Positions 29,565 through 40,045 of a DNA stretch of 64,000 nucleotides are shown here, in pieces; position 1 is the stretch's first letter; each line of letters opens with the position of its first letter. The notes under the pieces were generated by a model. It saw only the letters and a program-made list of their open reading frames with translations. It did not search any database and was not told where the DNA came from. Location: assembly GCF_026262505.1 (NCBI RefSeq), contig NC_067204.1, positions 8,651,797-8,715,796 on the forward strand, read 5' to 3'. Source of the stretch: Trichomonas vaginalis G3. Its lineage: Eukaryota > Parabasalia > Trichomonadida > Trichomonadidae. The translations under genes and the position numbers were made by a program.

Positions 29565-32534
29565 TTAAATATTTAAGGTCTCAAAGACATCTTTGAAAAA
29601 CCTTAATAATGAACTTGTACTTGAATTAGATATGATATCCTTAATTTCCCGAATTTTCGGTTTAATTTGTTCCTTATTTCTGGAATTCTTAGCGATTTTA
29701 TCTAAAGAGATTCCGTAATGAGCGTAGTACCTCTTGTATACCTCGTCTTGGCTCATAATTATTTGATGAATATGATTTAGCACTTTTTCTCCATTTTTCC
29801 TTAGATATGCGGTCTGAAAACCATCCCACGGCTTCATATATGGAAGGATCTTGACCATGAGGTCTTCCAAATCCTTTGTTTTGGAGACATTTTGGAAAAA
29901 TGTTGGTAACATGTCAATTCTGAAGTCCAGAGCCTTACCGGAACAGCATATAAAGACATTTCTCAATAGATCAACGTATTTTTGGTCCATTTCATCGCCT
30001 TTCTCATAAATTAATAATAATTTTATGGCAATTAAAGGAATATGCTCTTTATTCTCGCACTGGCTAATAAAGTAAGAGCATTCTGTGAGAACTTCCTCTC
30101 TATCTCCTTTAGTTCCGTACTTTTTCTTGAAAATTGTCAAAATTTTGTTGAAATCTTGGACAGAAATGCTTGAAACAGTATTAATACATTCATCATTAGG
30201 ATTACGATGAAGCATTTGAAGGATTATGCATCTAATCGATATCAAATTGAAATAAACTGAATATTCTTTGTCACTTTTCGCTTTTTGACGGATAATATTG
30301 ACCAACTTGGCATAATTATCCAAAGGAGTGAGGTAAGGAAGCATTGCCAAGTCAAAAGAGTTGTATTTCGGATCTTTTTCGTCATCATCGTCAGAAGAGT
30401 TAGAAAAGTATGAGTAGGAGTCATCGTCATCCTCTTCTTCGACGAAATTCTCTGGGAAAACGCATTTAATTGGAAATTCAATAATTATTTTTGCAATTTC
30501 AAGGGCGTTTTCATCGAATTCCTTGTGTTTACTAAGGTATAAGGCTAGACAATCAATTAATGAAGCACATTGGCCTTTGTCTGAAATGAAATTCTTTTTA
30601 TTAAAATCTCCCAAAATTTTGAGCAAAGGAATCAAGAAATAATCACTTTGGCTTGTACATTTGTCATTTCTGAGCTTGCAATTCGGTGATCTTGTGCTTC
30701 TAGAAATAAATGTTTGAATTTTCTGGAAAATAACGGGGAAAATTGTTGTTTCTCGCAATAATTGAATCAATACGTCATTAGAAGCCTTTACAGCATCTGG
30801 ATTGTTCATGAGATACATTGGGAGTATCAAAATGTCCAAATTTTTAATAATTTTATCTTTTGCGCCCGGATTTTGGATCAAATCAAGGAACTGCCTAAAA
30901 CTATTGTTCTTGGTTACATTGGCTAAGTATTTCTCGAAATCTTCGGTGATTTTGAGTCTATTAAATTCATTAAACGCGATTTCCTTAGAAAATGGAGAAA
31001 CCGCAGGATTTTGACCGTTAGATTTCATAACAGATCCGAAATAATCCATTTGTAAAGAAAATTCGCTAAATGAATTCAAAAATTGAGTTTTTTCATCGGG
31101 AGAATAGGATTTAATGAGCATCATGAGGCTTTTCTCATCTGGTAGACATACACATTCATCGCCAAACCTTGAAATCATCATTTTTGCAAAATCAAAATTT
31201 TTCATTTTGAAAATTTCGAAAAGAAATTCTCTTATATTGTATGGTTTCTCGTAAAACATGTTGACAATGTCTAATAGCTCCTTGCAATGCAGCTTTTTGC
31301 TTAAGAAAACGTTAATTAACATTTCAATTCCATGTTTTTCACAAAATTCAATGCAAAAGTCAGGATCTTGGTTCATAACATTAACCATAATGGCCAAATA
31401 ATACCTTTGCTCCGTACAATTCCTTGAAGGAAACGTTGAAATTAAATATTGAACATCTTTGAACTCATCATTCATTATTTTACCTGGTTGTAAGCATGAC
31501 AGGAGTTTGCTGGCAATAGCAGCTGATTTTTTGAAGGTTGCTTCCTTTTCTTTCGCTTCAAAAAGTAATTTGAAAAATGAATGGTAAATTTCATCATTGT
31601 TTTGGATTTCTAGGATATCAACAACTTGTATGATATCACCCTTTTGTAATGAAAGATCGCAAACTGTTTTCTTCGTTGTAATTTCGAATGGATTATTTCC
31701 AATGACTCTGTAAGTGCAAGGAGTAGTAATCGGTGAAGGAAATGAGTAGTTGATGATGTTGATCAACGTTTTGATCGATGTACTTGATGTTGCTGAGATA
31801 ATTTTTTTTATTCCTCGATATTGGCAAATAATTGGTATTTTTCGCATTTTTTCTGCATTGTTCGACTTGAATCTAACTGTGATTACTTGCTTATCTGTTA
31901 TTTTGCCATCTGGAGAGTTTAAATTTATTTCAAGATTTTTTGCTTCAACTCCATAGATACTGGCAATAAATTCAGTGAGTGCTTTATTTCCCCAATTGGG
32001 GTTGATGTTTATGGTCTTAAATCCACCTTCAAAATCAATATGAACTAAAACTAACTCATTATTAGTTGCTGGATAAATTTTTTTGAAATTTCGATCCGAA
32101 ATATTTGTAATATGGTAAACCATCTCTAGAAAACGTGAAAAATAGAGATCGTTGTCTTTGTATTTTTTCGAAATCGAAATTAATGACATTCTAATAGCAT
32201 CTCTCTCGTATGAGATCTTGAATGAATCTATCAGAATGCTAAAGATTTGTTTTGCTACGTCATTATCTGGTGTTTCTATATAAACTTTGTATAAAATGAG
32301 AATTAAGCATCTTCTTATTCTTTCGCCCGAATTTTTGGATTTAATAATAGAAGATATCATGTTTATTAGATTCTCAGGAAATTCTTCAACTTTGAATTTC
32401 GTATTTTCATCAAAAATAATCGCGCTGAGAAGTAACTGCAAACTTATTTCTTCAGAAGATGTATCTTCTCTGTTATAAACCAGCTTGCTGATCTTCCTGC
32501 ATAATTCTTCAAGGTCATCTAGTAAACTAGTCAT
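29565..32534 (-). CDS. Large helical-repeat protein with ubiquitin-like folds
   Basis: 989 aa, uninterrupted. Residues ~170-300 look like two consecutive beta-grasp (ubiquitin-like) modules, the second ending DLSLQKGDIIQVVDIL, a typical ubiquitin-like closing strand. The flanks are long alpha-helical ARM/HEAT-like repeats. An acidic, serine-rich insert (EEEDDDDSYSYF and SSDDDDEKDP) lies near residue 690. The layout recalls the non-catalytic parts of giant ubiquitin-specific proteases (USP9X/USP34 type), but no Cys or His box is present. It may be a scaffold or a diverged, non-catalytic relative; I am unsure. Confidence 0.5.
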   Translation of the reverse strand: MTSLLDDLEELCRKISKLVYNREDTSSEEISLQLLLSAIIFDENTKFKVEEFPENLINMISSIIKSKNSGERIRRCLILILYKVYIETPDNDVAKQIFSILIDSFKISYERDAIRMSLISISKKYKDNDLYFSRFLEMVYHITNISDRNFKKIYPATNNELVLVHIDFEGGFKTININPNWGNKALTEFIASIYGVEAKNLEINLNSPDGKITDKQVITVRFKSNNAEKMRKIPIICQYRGIKKIISATSSTSIKTLINIINYSFPSPITTPCTYRVIGNNPFEITTKKTVCDLSLQKGDIIQVVDILEIQNNDEIYHSFFKLLFEAKEKEATFKKSAAIASKLLSCLQPGKIMNDEFKDVQYLISTFPSRNCTEQRYYLAIMVNVMNQDPDFCIEFCEKHGIEMLINVFLSKKLHCKELLDIVNMFYEKPYNIREFLFEIFKMKNFDFAKMMISRFGDECVCLPDEKSLMMLIKSYSPDEKTQFLNSFSEFSLQMDYFGSVMKSNGQNPAVSPFSKEIAFNEFNRLKITEDFEKYLANVTKNNSFRQFLDLIQNPGAKDKIIKNLDILILPMYLMNNPDAVKASNDVLIQLLRETTIFPVIFQKIQTFISRSTRSPNCKLRNDKCTSQSDYFLIPLLKILGDFNKKNFISDKGQCASLIDCLALYLSKHKEFDENALEIAKIIIEFPIKCVFPENFVEEEDDDDSYSYFSNSSDDDDEKDPKYNSFDLAMLPYLTPLDNYAKLVNIIRQKAKSDKEYSVYFNLISIRCIILQMLHRNPNDECINTVSSISVQDFNKILTIFKKKYGTKGDREEVLTECSYFISQCENKEHIPLIAIKLLLIYEKGDEMDQKYVDLLRNVFICCSGKALDFRIDMLPTFFQNVSKTKDLEDLMVKILPYMKPWDGFQTAYLRKNGEKVLNHIHQIIMSQDEVYKRYYAHYGISLDKIAKNSRNKEQIKPKIREIKDIISNSSTSSLLRFFKDVFETLNI

Positions 32535-33057
32535 AAATAAAAAATCGGAAAAAAAAGTCGAAATTTTTTTTCTCGTTGATAAAGTTGAAAAAAAAATTAA
32601 TTAAGGGTTCCGACCGACTACCTAACTCCTCTCAATTTTCCCAACTTTAAGGCCTCAGATCTATGTGATTACGAGGCCCCCTTTCAAAAACATTGTCAAA
32701 TGATGATCAGCACACCAAATACTTCTAAAGTGCTTCTGGACGGTGACATAGTTATCAATCATTTTTTTGATTCGTTCGTTGAACGGGTGGAAAAAAATAA
32801 CATTTGGAGTATTACATTCAGATGATAGTAAATTTTGGGATACATCTAAAATGCAGACTTATCTAGGGAAAAAGGTCGAATTTTTTCTCGATAATGATGT
32901 GGGGGAAGTAAAATTAATAAAGAAAATTGTTTAAAACTGAATTGAAAATTAAAGTAAGGTCATGGAATATCAGTCCTGCTAAATGAAAATATTCATAATT
33001 GTAACATTTAGCAACACTATTTGCGCCATGCGAAATAAGAATTTCCTGTATTTTTTG
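32535..33057. other. Intergenic, nothing recognised
   Basis: AT-rich with no gene, repeat or RNA I can support. Confidence 0.6.
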
Positions 33058-35839
33058 CTATTTTTTGCCGCATACAGCACCATGCAAAAGTAGAATTTCT
33101 AATGCTTCCTTACTATTATTCTCTGCTGCATATTGAAGAGCAGTTTTTCCATCATTGTCTTTAGCATCAATTTCTGCGCCATGAGAAATTAAGATTTCTA
33201 AAGACTCTATATTGTTTTTAAAGGATGCATAATGAAGAGCAGGTGATCCAGTAATATCTTTAGAATTAATGTTTGCACCATGTAAAATTAAGATTTTTAA
33301 TGATTCTATACTATTATTCTCTGCAGCATATTGAAGAGCAGTCTTTCCATCATTGTCTTTAGCATCAATTTCTGCACCATGAGAAATTAAGATTTCTAAA
33401 GCCTCTTTACTGTTATACATAGATGCATAATGAAGAGCAGGTGATCCATGATTATCTTTTTCGTTAATGTTTGCGCCATGTAAAAGTAGAATTTCCAAAG
33501 CTTCTATATTGTTTTTTGCAGATGCATAATGAATAGCAATTGAGCCATTTTTATCTTTTTCATTTATATTGGCACCACTTGATAGTAAAGTTTCGACAAT
33601 TTCATGACAATTTTTAATTGCCGCTAAATGAAATGGCGTTTGTCCTGAATTATTTTTATCATTAACATTTGCACCATTTGAAATCAAAATATCGATTAAC
33701 TGATTAAAATTTTGTAAACAAGCAAAATGAAGAGCAGTCATTCCATTAGTGCTGTAATAAACAGAAATTCATCAAAAGTGACAGCTCTCAATTTTTTGAC
33801 ATTTGTAAATTCTAAATTGAATGAGAAAAATGAAATAATACTAAGCATAATACAATATTCTAGATTTAATTATAATTAGGAAAAAGTTAGTTTTGAGAGT
33901 ACTTTTCATAGGCATATAGAATGAAATCTTCTGAAAAATAATATCACATAAACTCATATTATTTTCTAATATATAAAATTTGATCATAAATAAAATCGTT
34001 TTAAATTACTTCTTCATTTAAATTATAACAATTATTTTTGGTTTTATATTTTTTTGGATCAAATCCATTTTAATAGAATTTATATACTATTCATCTATTA
34101 GTAAACACTACCGTATATTATTTTTTAAGCTATCTTATTTTTTGAACTTTTATTCAAATCTTTGGTCGCAAGAAGAATTGCATGATAAATAAAAACATTT
34201 AATCAAAGTCAATTTTATTTTTCATATTCAAATGGACTGAGTGTTAACATTTAACATTTTTTGCTAATTGTCGTCAAAAATTAGGCGTAAAGCAAAAATT
34301 GATATTTCATATGGTTTTATGATAGATAAGCATTATATTCCCACTCATTATATTCGTAAATTTTGAGGTTTATCCTTCGCTTTGAAGATCATTGAATTTG
34401 ATTTTTATATAAAATAGTTATATATTAGAAAATAATATGAGTTTATGTGATATTATTTTTCAGAAGATTTTGTGTTCTTCTTCAAAATTTTATTTTTTTA
34501 TTAAAAAGAATCTTTACAAAATATTCATTTACTTTAATTAATATTTAAAAACGTGCTCTATCAAAAGTTCCAAAAATTCAATATTTTAGCTTTTCTGAGG
34601 TGTCACTTTTGATGAATTTCTGTTTACAACAGTGCCTTTTGAATTAACATCGGCAGAATTTGAAATAAGTAGTTCCAGCAATTCTTTGTTATTTTGTGAA
34701 TTAGCTGCAATATGAATAGCGGTGTTGCCTTTATTATCTTTTTCATTTACATTTGCTCCATATGAAATAAGAAGTTCCGCAGTTTCAAAAGAATTTCTGC
34801 CTATTGCCATGTAAAATGGATTCATACCTTTGAAATTTTTTAATTTAATATCAGAACCATTTAATATTAATAGTTCTGCAAGTTCTTTTTCATTATGAAA
34901 CGCAGCATAATGAAGAGCAGTATTACCTTGTATATTTCTCGCATTGACATCTGCTCCATGCCTAATAAGAAGTTCAGCTATTTCTTTAAAATTATTATCT
35001 GCTGCTACATGAAGAGCGGTCATCTTTTCTTCATCCTTTGAATTGATATCAGCACCATGTGATATAAGAAGTTCTGCAGTTTCTTTACTATTGTTCTGAG
35101 CTGCAAAATGAAGGGGAGTCAAACTCTTTTTTACTTTTTCATTAACATTTGCACCATGTAAAATAAGTAGTTCTGCAGTTTCTTTACTATTGTTCTGAGC
35201 TGCAAAATGAAGAGGAGTCAATCACTTTTCTACTTTTTCATTGATATTTGCACCATGCAATATAAGAAGTTCTGCAATTTCTTTACAATTGCCTTTTGCT
35301 GCATAATGAAGAGGAACGAATCCATTTATTTCTTTTTCATTAACATTTGCACCATGTAAAATAAGAAGTTCAGCAATTTCTTTAGAGTTATTCATAATCG
35401 CATAATGAAGAGAAGAACGAACAGATTCATATTTTTCGGTAATATTGGCACCATTTGAAAGAAGGAGTTCTACTATTTCTTTACAGTTATGCTTAGCTGC
35501 ACATCGCAGAGCATTAAATCCAGCTTTGTCTTCTGCATTAATATCAGCACCATGTAATAGAAGAAGCTCTACTATTTCTTTATCATTAGAAGAAGCACAA
35601 ATAAGAGGAGTAGAACCATAGATATCAGCAACATTAATATCTGCACCATTTGAAATAAGTAGTTCTACAATTTCTTTACAATGAAATGCAGAGGCTAAAT
35701 GAATGGCTCTCGATCCATCATCACTTGAAGTATTGATGTCATCACAAATTGACATTAAAAACTCCACAAGAGAAAAAAGCGAAAAAGGAGGCGAATAAAT
35801 AAAACCTTTCTTAAAGTTTTTTGTAATATCAAGATTCAT
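33058..35839 (-). pseudogene. Ankyrin-repeat protein gene, dead
   Basis: Trichomonad-type ankyrin protein with about 20 repeats (TPLHFAAQNNSKETAELLISHG style). Three blocks in the same orientation belong to one gene. An in-frame TGA near 35222 separates the first block from the second, where sister repeats read KSLTPLHF. An 878-bp foldback element at 33753-34630 splits the rest within what was ...NSKGTNGMTALHF..., flanked by AGTGC on both sides. The N-terminal region upstream of 35839 is cut short relative to the usual ankyrin-linked domain. Late repeats are nearly identical to each other, showing recent internal duplication. A protein-binding scaffold in life; now a pseudogene. Confidence 0.85.
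33753..34630. mobile_element. Foldback/MITE-like element in the ankyrin gene
   Basis: 878 bp, flanked by 5-bp direct repeats AGTGC (33748-33752, 34631-34635). Ends match as inverted repeats over ~28 bases (AAACAGAAATTCATCAAAAG). A second, longer inverted block lies inside: 33927-33973 pairs with about 34418-34466. There is no coding capacity, so it is non-autonomous. The empty site reads through the ankyrin frame exactly, which confirms the borders. Confidence 0.8.
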
Positions 35840-36433
35840 TAAGAAAGCTTGAAGATTTAAAAATTCTACATAGGGATGCGCTAATTACGCCATTTGACCG
35901 GGCGTACATTTTTTTGTTCGCCCAAAAATTTCGCCATTTGAGAAATTCAAAAATTAAAAATAAAATTTTAATCTTGATTTTTTTATTTTCGTGATTTTTT
36001 TGGAACTTACATAAGCGATTAAATACATTTTTAAGCACTCGTTTATTATATGTAAATATATCTTAATAAATTTAATTCCTTAAGGTAGAGCGTGTTCAAA
36101 TTTAAAATCTCATACAATATTTTCTTAATGGCGTATTTTTCTGAGGTCGCCCAAATAAAGGCGAATTCAAAATTGAGAACTCCAAGGCGTATGGCGAGTA
36201 TTCAAAAAGTACGCCACTTACAAAATATTGAATGTGGATTATCAAATTTTTGGCGTGTTCAATTTCAAAATATTGATACTTAGTTTATATCACTCTAGAT
36301 GATGTTATGAATGTAACAATAACACAAATAGAATTTTTTCTTAGAGATTATTTTAAAATTTTTATTTTAAAAAAATGTTGAAAATAGTATTTTAAGTATA
36401 TTGTGTAAAAAATTAAAAAAGACACAAATTTAA
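35840..36433. other. Intergenic between ankyrin pseudogene and hAT
   Basis: No gene seen. Contains scattered GGCGT/ACGCC motifs, including a short hairpin (TACGCC at 35886 with GGCGTA at 35901), which may be remains of another repeat. Confidence 0.5.
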
Positions 36434-36450
36434 TCATTTTTATATAAGCA
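36434..36450 (+). promoter_or_regulatory. Initiator-like motif of hAT-like gene
   Basis: TCATTTTTATATAAGCA directly precedes the ATG at 36451, as in other trichomonad genes. Confidence 0.5.
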
Positions 36451-38446
36451 ATGACAAATTCCAGATATGAAAAATATCCTGGTGATGAAAGGACTTATGA
36501 AAAATTAGAGTATAATGCAAAATCCAAACATTGGATTATGGGTTGTACTGCTCAGGTTCCCACCCAAGATGGAGATTCATTCAGATGCGCCTTTAAAAAA
36601 AGAGATGATCACCTAAAAAAAGAAATCAGCAATGGGAAGCTTCATAAATGTTTCCCTGATAGTGCAAAACAAAAAGATATTCGAAATTTTATATTATCTA
36701 CAGAATCACAAATGGAAGGTTCTGTTGAATTTGATGCTGATGGAATTTTTCGCAGATTAGCTATCCTATTAGCAAAGCATAATATCTCTCTCAGCACAGG
36801 GGAAAGTGACGAAATATACAACTTAATTGTGTATAGCTTTTGTTTAGGCTATACAACATCAAAGGAGAATGGAAAAACTGCAATACAAGTTGGAATGGAA
36901 AAAAATCCCTCATTACAAGCGCGATAAGCTCAAAGATATACTCATACAGACATCCAAAGAGATTCATTCAAGTATTATGGCGCGCTTCTCTACGTTCAGC
37001 ATGCCTTACGCTAGTGTCGCTCTAGACGAAGTTACCACACAGAAGAGATCTTTACTCGACTTTGTGTTGGAAAATCCTTGCTTTCCAATTCAGTCTTATC
37101 CAGCCCATACAGAAAGAATGACTGGATTGAAGACTGCCAACTACACACTCGCGATCAATAATGGATTGAAGGCAATCCATGATTGTCACGTGCAGATCGG
37201 CTGTGTCATAGTTGATGGAGGAACAGCACAATTGGGTGCACTTACTGGTAAGGATAATTCCATCCTTGCCTTATCCAAGGTGCAATGGATGAAGGAAATC
37301 ATTGTTGTACCCTGTATTTGCCACAGGGTACACAATGCTTATAAGGCGGCAATGAACCATCCAGCAATTTCACCATTGAAGGATCAATTGCTGGAAGTTG
37401 CCGAAATATGCCGCCAGCATGTCGAGGTTTTTGGATCAAGATGCCCATCCAATGTCGAAACAAGATGGGTATCCTTCATCTATCCTCTCCATTTTATCTG
37501 GACCAAGCGGACGAAGGTGACATTATTCCATTCCATTCCTGACGGAACAGAAGATCTTTATAAGTGTTCCGTCATCTTCGCCAGCTTGGTCCTGATCTTC
37601 GAAGACCCGAAGTCTCCACTTTCCAGGGTCTATCCTTGCATCTATAATGCAATGAAGGCCCCGGAAGAGCTTGATGCCGAAAACAACAGATTCGCCAGAA
37701 TCTTTAGGGACATCTTGCTTGAGAAGACCATTCATTCGCAAATGGGAGGCCTTTGGGCATTTGCATACATCATTACACCCAAAGGCCTCATGTTTGCTAG
37801 GAACAGTATCAATAGCAGAGAATTCCCTCCCCCAACAAGCGGCTACGTGAAGATGTTCCACTACCGGCAGAAAGAGGAAGACCCGATAGAAGATGTCAGG
37901 GAAATCTTCATGGGAGACGCCGCCGCTGAAGCAGAAGGAAACACCGAACCACCAGCACCCTCGTTGAAGCACAATTGGCCAGCCCAGGATCTTAATAGAT
38001 TCAATGAAGATCTTCATGAGCAGGAAGAAGTTCATGAGAGTAATGATGATACTGAGGGTGAAGAGCTCTGTGATTCTCCGATGGTTGATGCTGCAATTAG
38101 CTGGTTCACAAGCGAACTCAAAAAAAGAGGACGTAGTGATGATGTGATTGATGATATAGTTAAACTATTTAAAGATATGATTGCCAATAACAATCATATC
38201 TTTAAAACATCAAGAACTGTAAGTGGCTTGGACATTTTTGATTTTAATTTTAAAATCAATGATGAAAATTGGGGATTGTTCGCAAATATATGCCTCCGCA
38301 TAACTTGCTGCACTTGTGCGGAGGCAAGCTGTGAAAGAACAATCTCAGCCCAGCGTCTCATCTTAACTTGTTCAAATTTAAACATGAGTAAGGAATTAAT
38401 GGACGCTAGGCTAAAGATCATGATGGGAGCTAGTTGGAAAACATAG
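36451..38446 (+). pseudogene. hAT-like transposase, frameshifted
   Basis: The N-terminal part (36451-36927) and the main part (open from 36869) are in different frames that overlap around 36870-36927, consistent with one frameshift. The N-terminus has a Cys/His pattern like a degenerate BED-type finger (CTAQVP...CAFKKRDDHLKK). The main part has hAT-style features: SVALDEVT, CVIVDGGTAQLGALTG, a CICHRVHNAYKAA element, VETRWVSF, and the C-terminal dimerisation motif EASCERTISAQRLILTCSNL. From about 36920 to 38050 the sequence is clearly richer in G+C than its surroundings, suggesting transfer or a different codon history. I could not find convincing TIRs or an 8-bp duplication. Confidence 0.75.
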
Positions 38447-38516
38447 TTGCTCTTGTCTTTGTAAAAATTATAAAATATTTTTTTTAAATTGTATATACTT
38501 GTATGTTTATTCGAAA

Positions 38517-38543
38517 TGCACTGAGGTGGCCAGTCTCAGTGCA
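38517..38543. repeat. Perfect hairpin H1
   Basis: Arms TGCACTGAG and CTCAGTGCA (9 bp each) around the loop GTGGCCAGT. First of several hairpins 3' of the hAT gene. Confidence 0.8.
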
Positions 38544-38640
38544 TAGGTGTTTTTGTATTCATTCTTCGTTTTGAACGATTTTGTAATTTGATTTTGTTTT
38601 CGCATTTAACTTTGTTATGTATTGTATTGATTAGTGATAC

Positions 38641-38703
38641 TATCCTATGTATTTCCAACTAGAATATGGTTGGCCAGACCATATTAGGACCATACATAGG
38701 ATA
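38641..38703. repeat. Nested hairpin H2
   Basis: Outer arms TATCCTATGTA / TACATAGGATA (38641-38651, 38693-38703) enclose inner arms AATATGGT / ACCATATT (38663-38670, 38678-38685) with loop TGGCCAG. Confidence 0.8.
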
Positions 38704-38724
38704 TGCATCAACTAATTTTAAACT

Positions 38725-38767
38725 AATTGTGAATTCCATTGAAGGCCATTCAATGGAATCCACAATT
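38725..38767. repeat. Hairpin H3
   Basis: 19-bp arms (38725-38743, 38749-38767) with one mismatch and loop GGCCA. It shares the GGCCA loop core with H1 and H2. Confidence 0.8.
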
Positions 38768-39124
38768 GGTTTAAGTGTTGCAGTAAGCAACACTACAATT
38801 AAAGAAATGAAGTGTTTTAAAGAAGAATAAATATGATTTTATTCATTAAAATTGAAAGGATAATAATTCAGAAATTTTGAAAGAAAGACGGCTTTTTTTA
38901 ATTGAGTGATCTGAAATATAATGGGAATTTCTCGCATATGTTCGTACATGAGCAAATACTATACCTTTTGCGAATAAAGAATTTTTTCATAAAAAATTTT
39001 TTAGGAATTAGCATATCGGCGTTTTGCGACATTGCCAAACGCCAGATTTTAACCCGACATATGAGCATAAGCTCGTATATTGGAATAAACTCGACTTATT
39101 CCATATTAAAGTTATTATAATAAT

Positions 39125-39178
39125 AAGGCACTTAATGTGCAAATCTAATTGAATTAGAAAATGCACATTAAGTGCCTT
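39125..39178. repeat. Perfect nested hairpin H7
   Basis: 17-bp arms beginning AAGGCACTTAATGTGCA (39125-39141, 39162-39178) enclose a smaller palindrome TCTAATT-G-AATTAGA. Weaker hairpins lie between H3 and H7, near 38774 (GTGTTGC/GCAACAC), 39020 (GCGTTT/AAACGC) and 39080 (TGGAATAA/TTATTCCA). Confidence 0.8.
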
Positions 39179-39743
39179 TTATTGGAATATGTAATACCAC
39201 ATATGGAATACCGAAATCCGAGCATCAATTAGGAATGAACTAGTGCAAATTTTAGAAATACAGTATTATGTTAAAATCAGGATAAAAATTGTTAGAAATT
39301 TATATTTACAAATGAGTAAATAAGTATTTTGTAAAGTTTTCGTTTGATTTTCAAGCTTGTTGGAGAAAAATAATGAAAATAATTATTTATTTAAGCAATT
39401 TACACTAAAACTTTTTATGGAAATTGCAGTTCTAGCAATGTCTTAGAATTTAATTGTCATTTAAAGTGTGAAATGCATTGATTTGCTAGTGAATGTAAAT
39501 CGGGAATACAAAATTAATATAAATGAACGAAAAATCTTCTAAGAACATCCTAAAATCAATCATCCTTTGAGTGGCTTTCATAATATATCTAGATGATAAA
39601 CCAGAAATTGAACCCGCATATGGGTCCCATTAGGATAAATCGTAAACTATTCAAAAATAGTTTACAAAATTAATTTAGGTAATAATAAAATTTTTAATTG
39701 AGATAAATTAAAAAAAATCTTAAGAGAATGTTATGGATTTTCT
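39179..39743. other. Intergenic, left flank of Maverick 2
   Basis: No gene seen until the displaced codons at 39744. A perfect 9-bp hairpin (GTAAACTAT/ATAGTTTAC) lies at 39642-39665. Confidence 0.6.
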
Positions 39744-39761
39744 TCATTGAACCATTCGATA
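39744..39761 (-). pseudogene. Displaced last codons of the transposase-USP gene
   Basis: Reading leftward through the TSD, the gene at 61368-63344 would continue ATT, then YRMVQ and a TGA stop at 39744-39746. Maverick 2 thus inserted a few codons before the natural stop of that gene. Confidence 0.75.
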
Positions 39762-39767
39762 AATGAG
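39762..39767. repeat. Target-site duplication of Maverick 2, left copy
   Basis: AATGAG, repeated at 61368-61373 and directly adjoining the TIR, as expected for Polinton integration. Confidence 0.9.
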
Positions 39768-39779
39768 AGTTAGTAAGAC

Positions 39780-39822
39780 TATCTTGGGTACTGTGGCACT
39801 GCGTTCCACCTTACCCAAGATA
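39780..39822. repeat. Subterminal hairpin in Maverick 2 TIR
   Basis: Arms TATCTTGGGTA and TACCCAAGATA (11 bp) around a loop with a smaller GTGG/CCAC stem, starting 12 bases from the element end; mirrored in the right TIR. Possibly recognised during replication or integration. Confidence 0.75.
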
Positions 39823-39918
39823 ACGGTTTGACACTTTACGAAACCAGTAACGTATATTTTACAACACAGCCATAACAACAACTTAACCTTAAATATTACA
39901 AAACCGTCTGACACATAA

Positions 39919-39990
39919 ACGACTTCACTAATGACTTCACTAATGACTTCACTAACGACTTCACTAACAAATTCACTACCGTCCTCACTA
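39919..39990 (+). repeat. Six 12-bp tandem repeats in left TIR
   Basis: Six units of consensus ATGACTTCACTA in exact 12-base phase; the last two are diverged. Mirrored at 61145-61216. They look like iterons for a replication or terminus-binding protein. Confidence 0.85.
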
Positions 39991-40004
39991 AATAAAAATA
40001 ACCT

Positions 40005-40045
40005 TATTTTTATTTTTTTTTAATTTTTTATTTCATTACAAAGAC
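40005..40045 (+). promoter_or_regulatory. T-rich promoter-like tract, Maverick 2 TIR gene
   Basis: CCTTATTTTTATTTTTTTTT then a TTTTATTTC element and CATTACAAAGAC up to the ATG. It belongs to the T-rich tract shared by many genes of both Mavericks. Confidence 0.55.

Noticed and set aside
36840-36930. Spliceosomal intron joining the two hAT frames
   Set aside because: No trichomonad-type GTATGT donor or ACACACAG acceptor was seen; a simple frameshift is more likely.
39919-39990. Phased 12-bp repeats as a CRISPR-like array
   Set aside because: There are no spacers, units are contiguous, and the host is eukaryotic; they are simple tandem repeats within a TIR.
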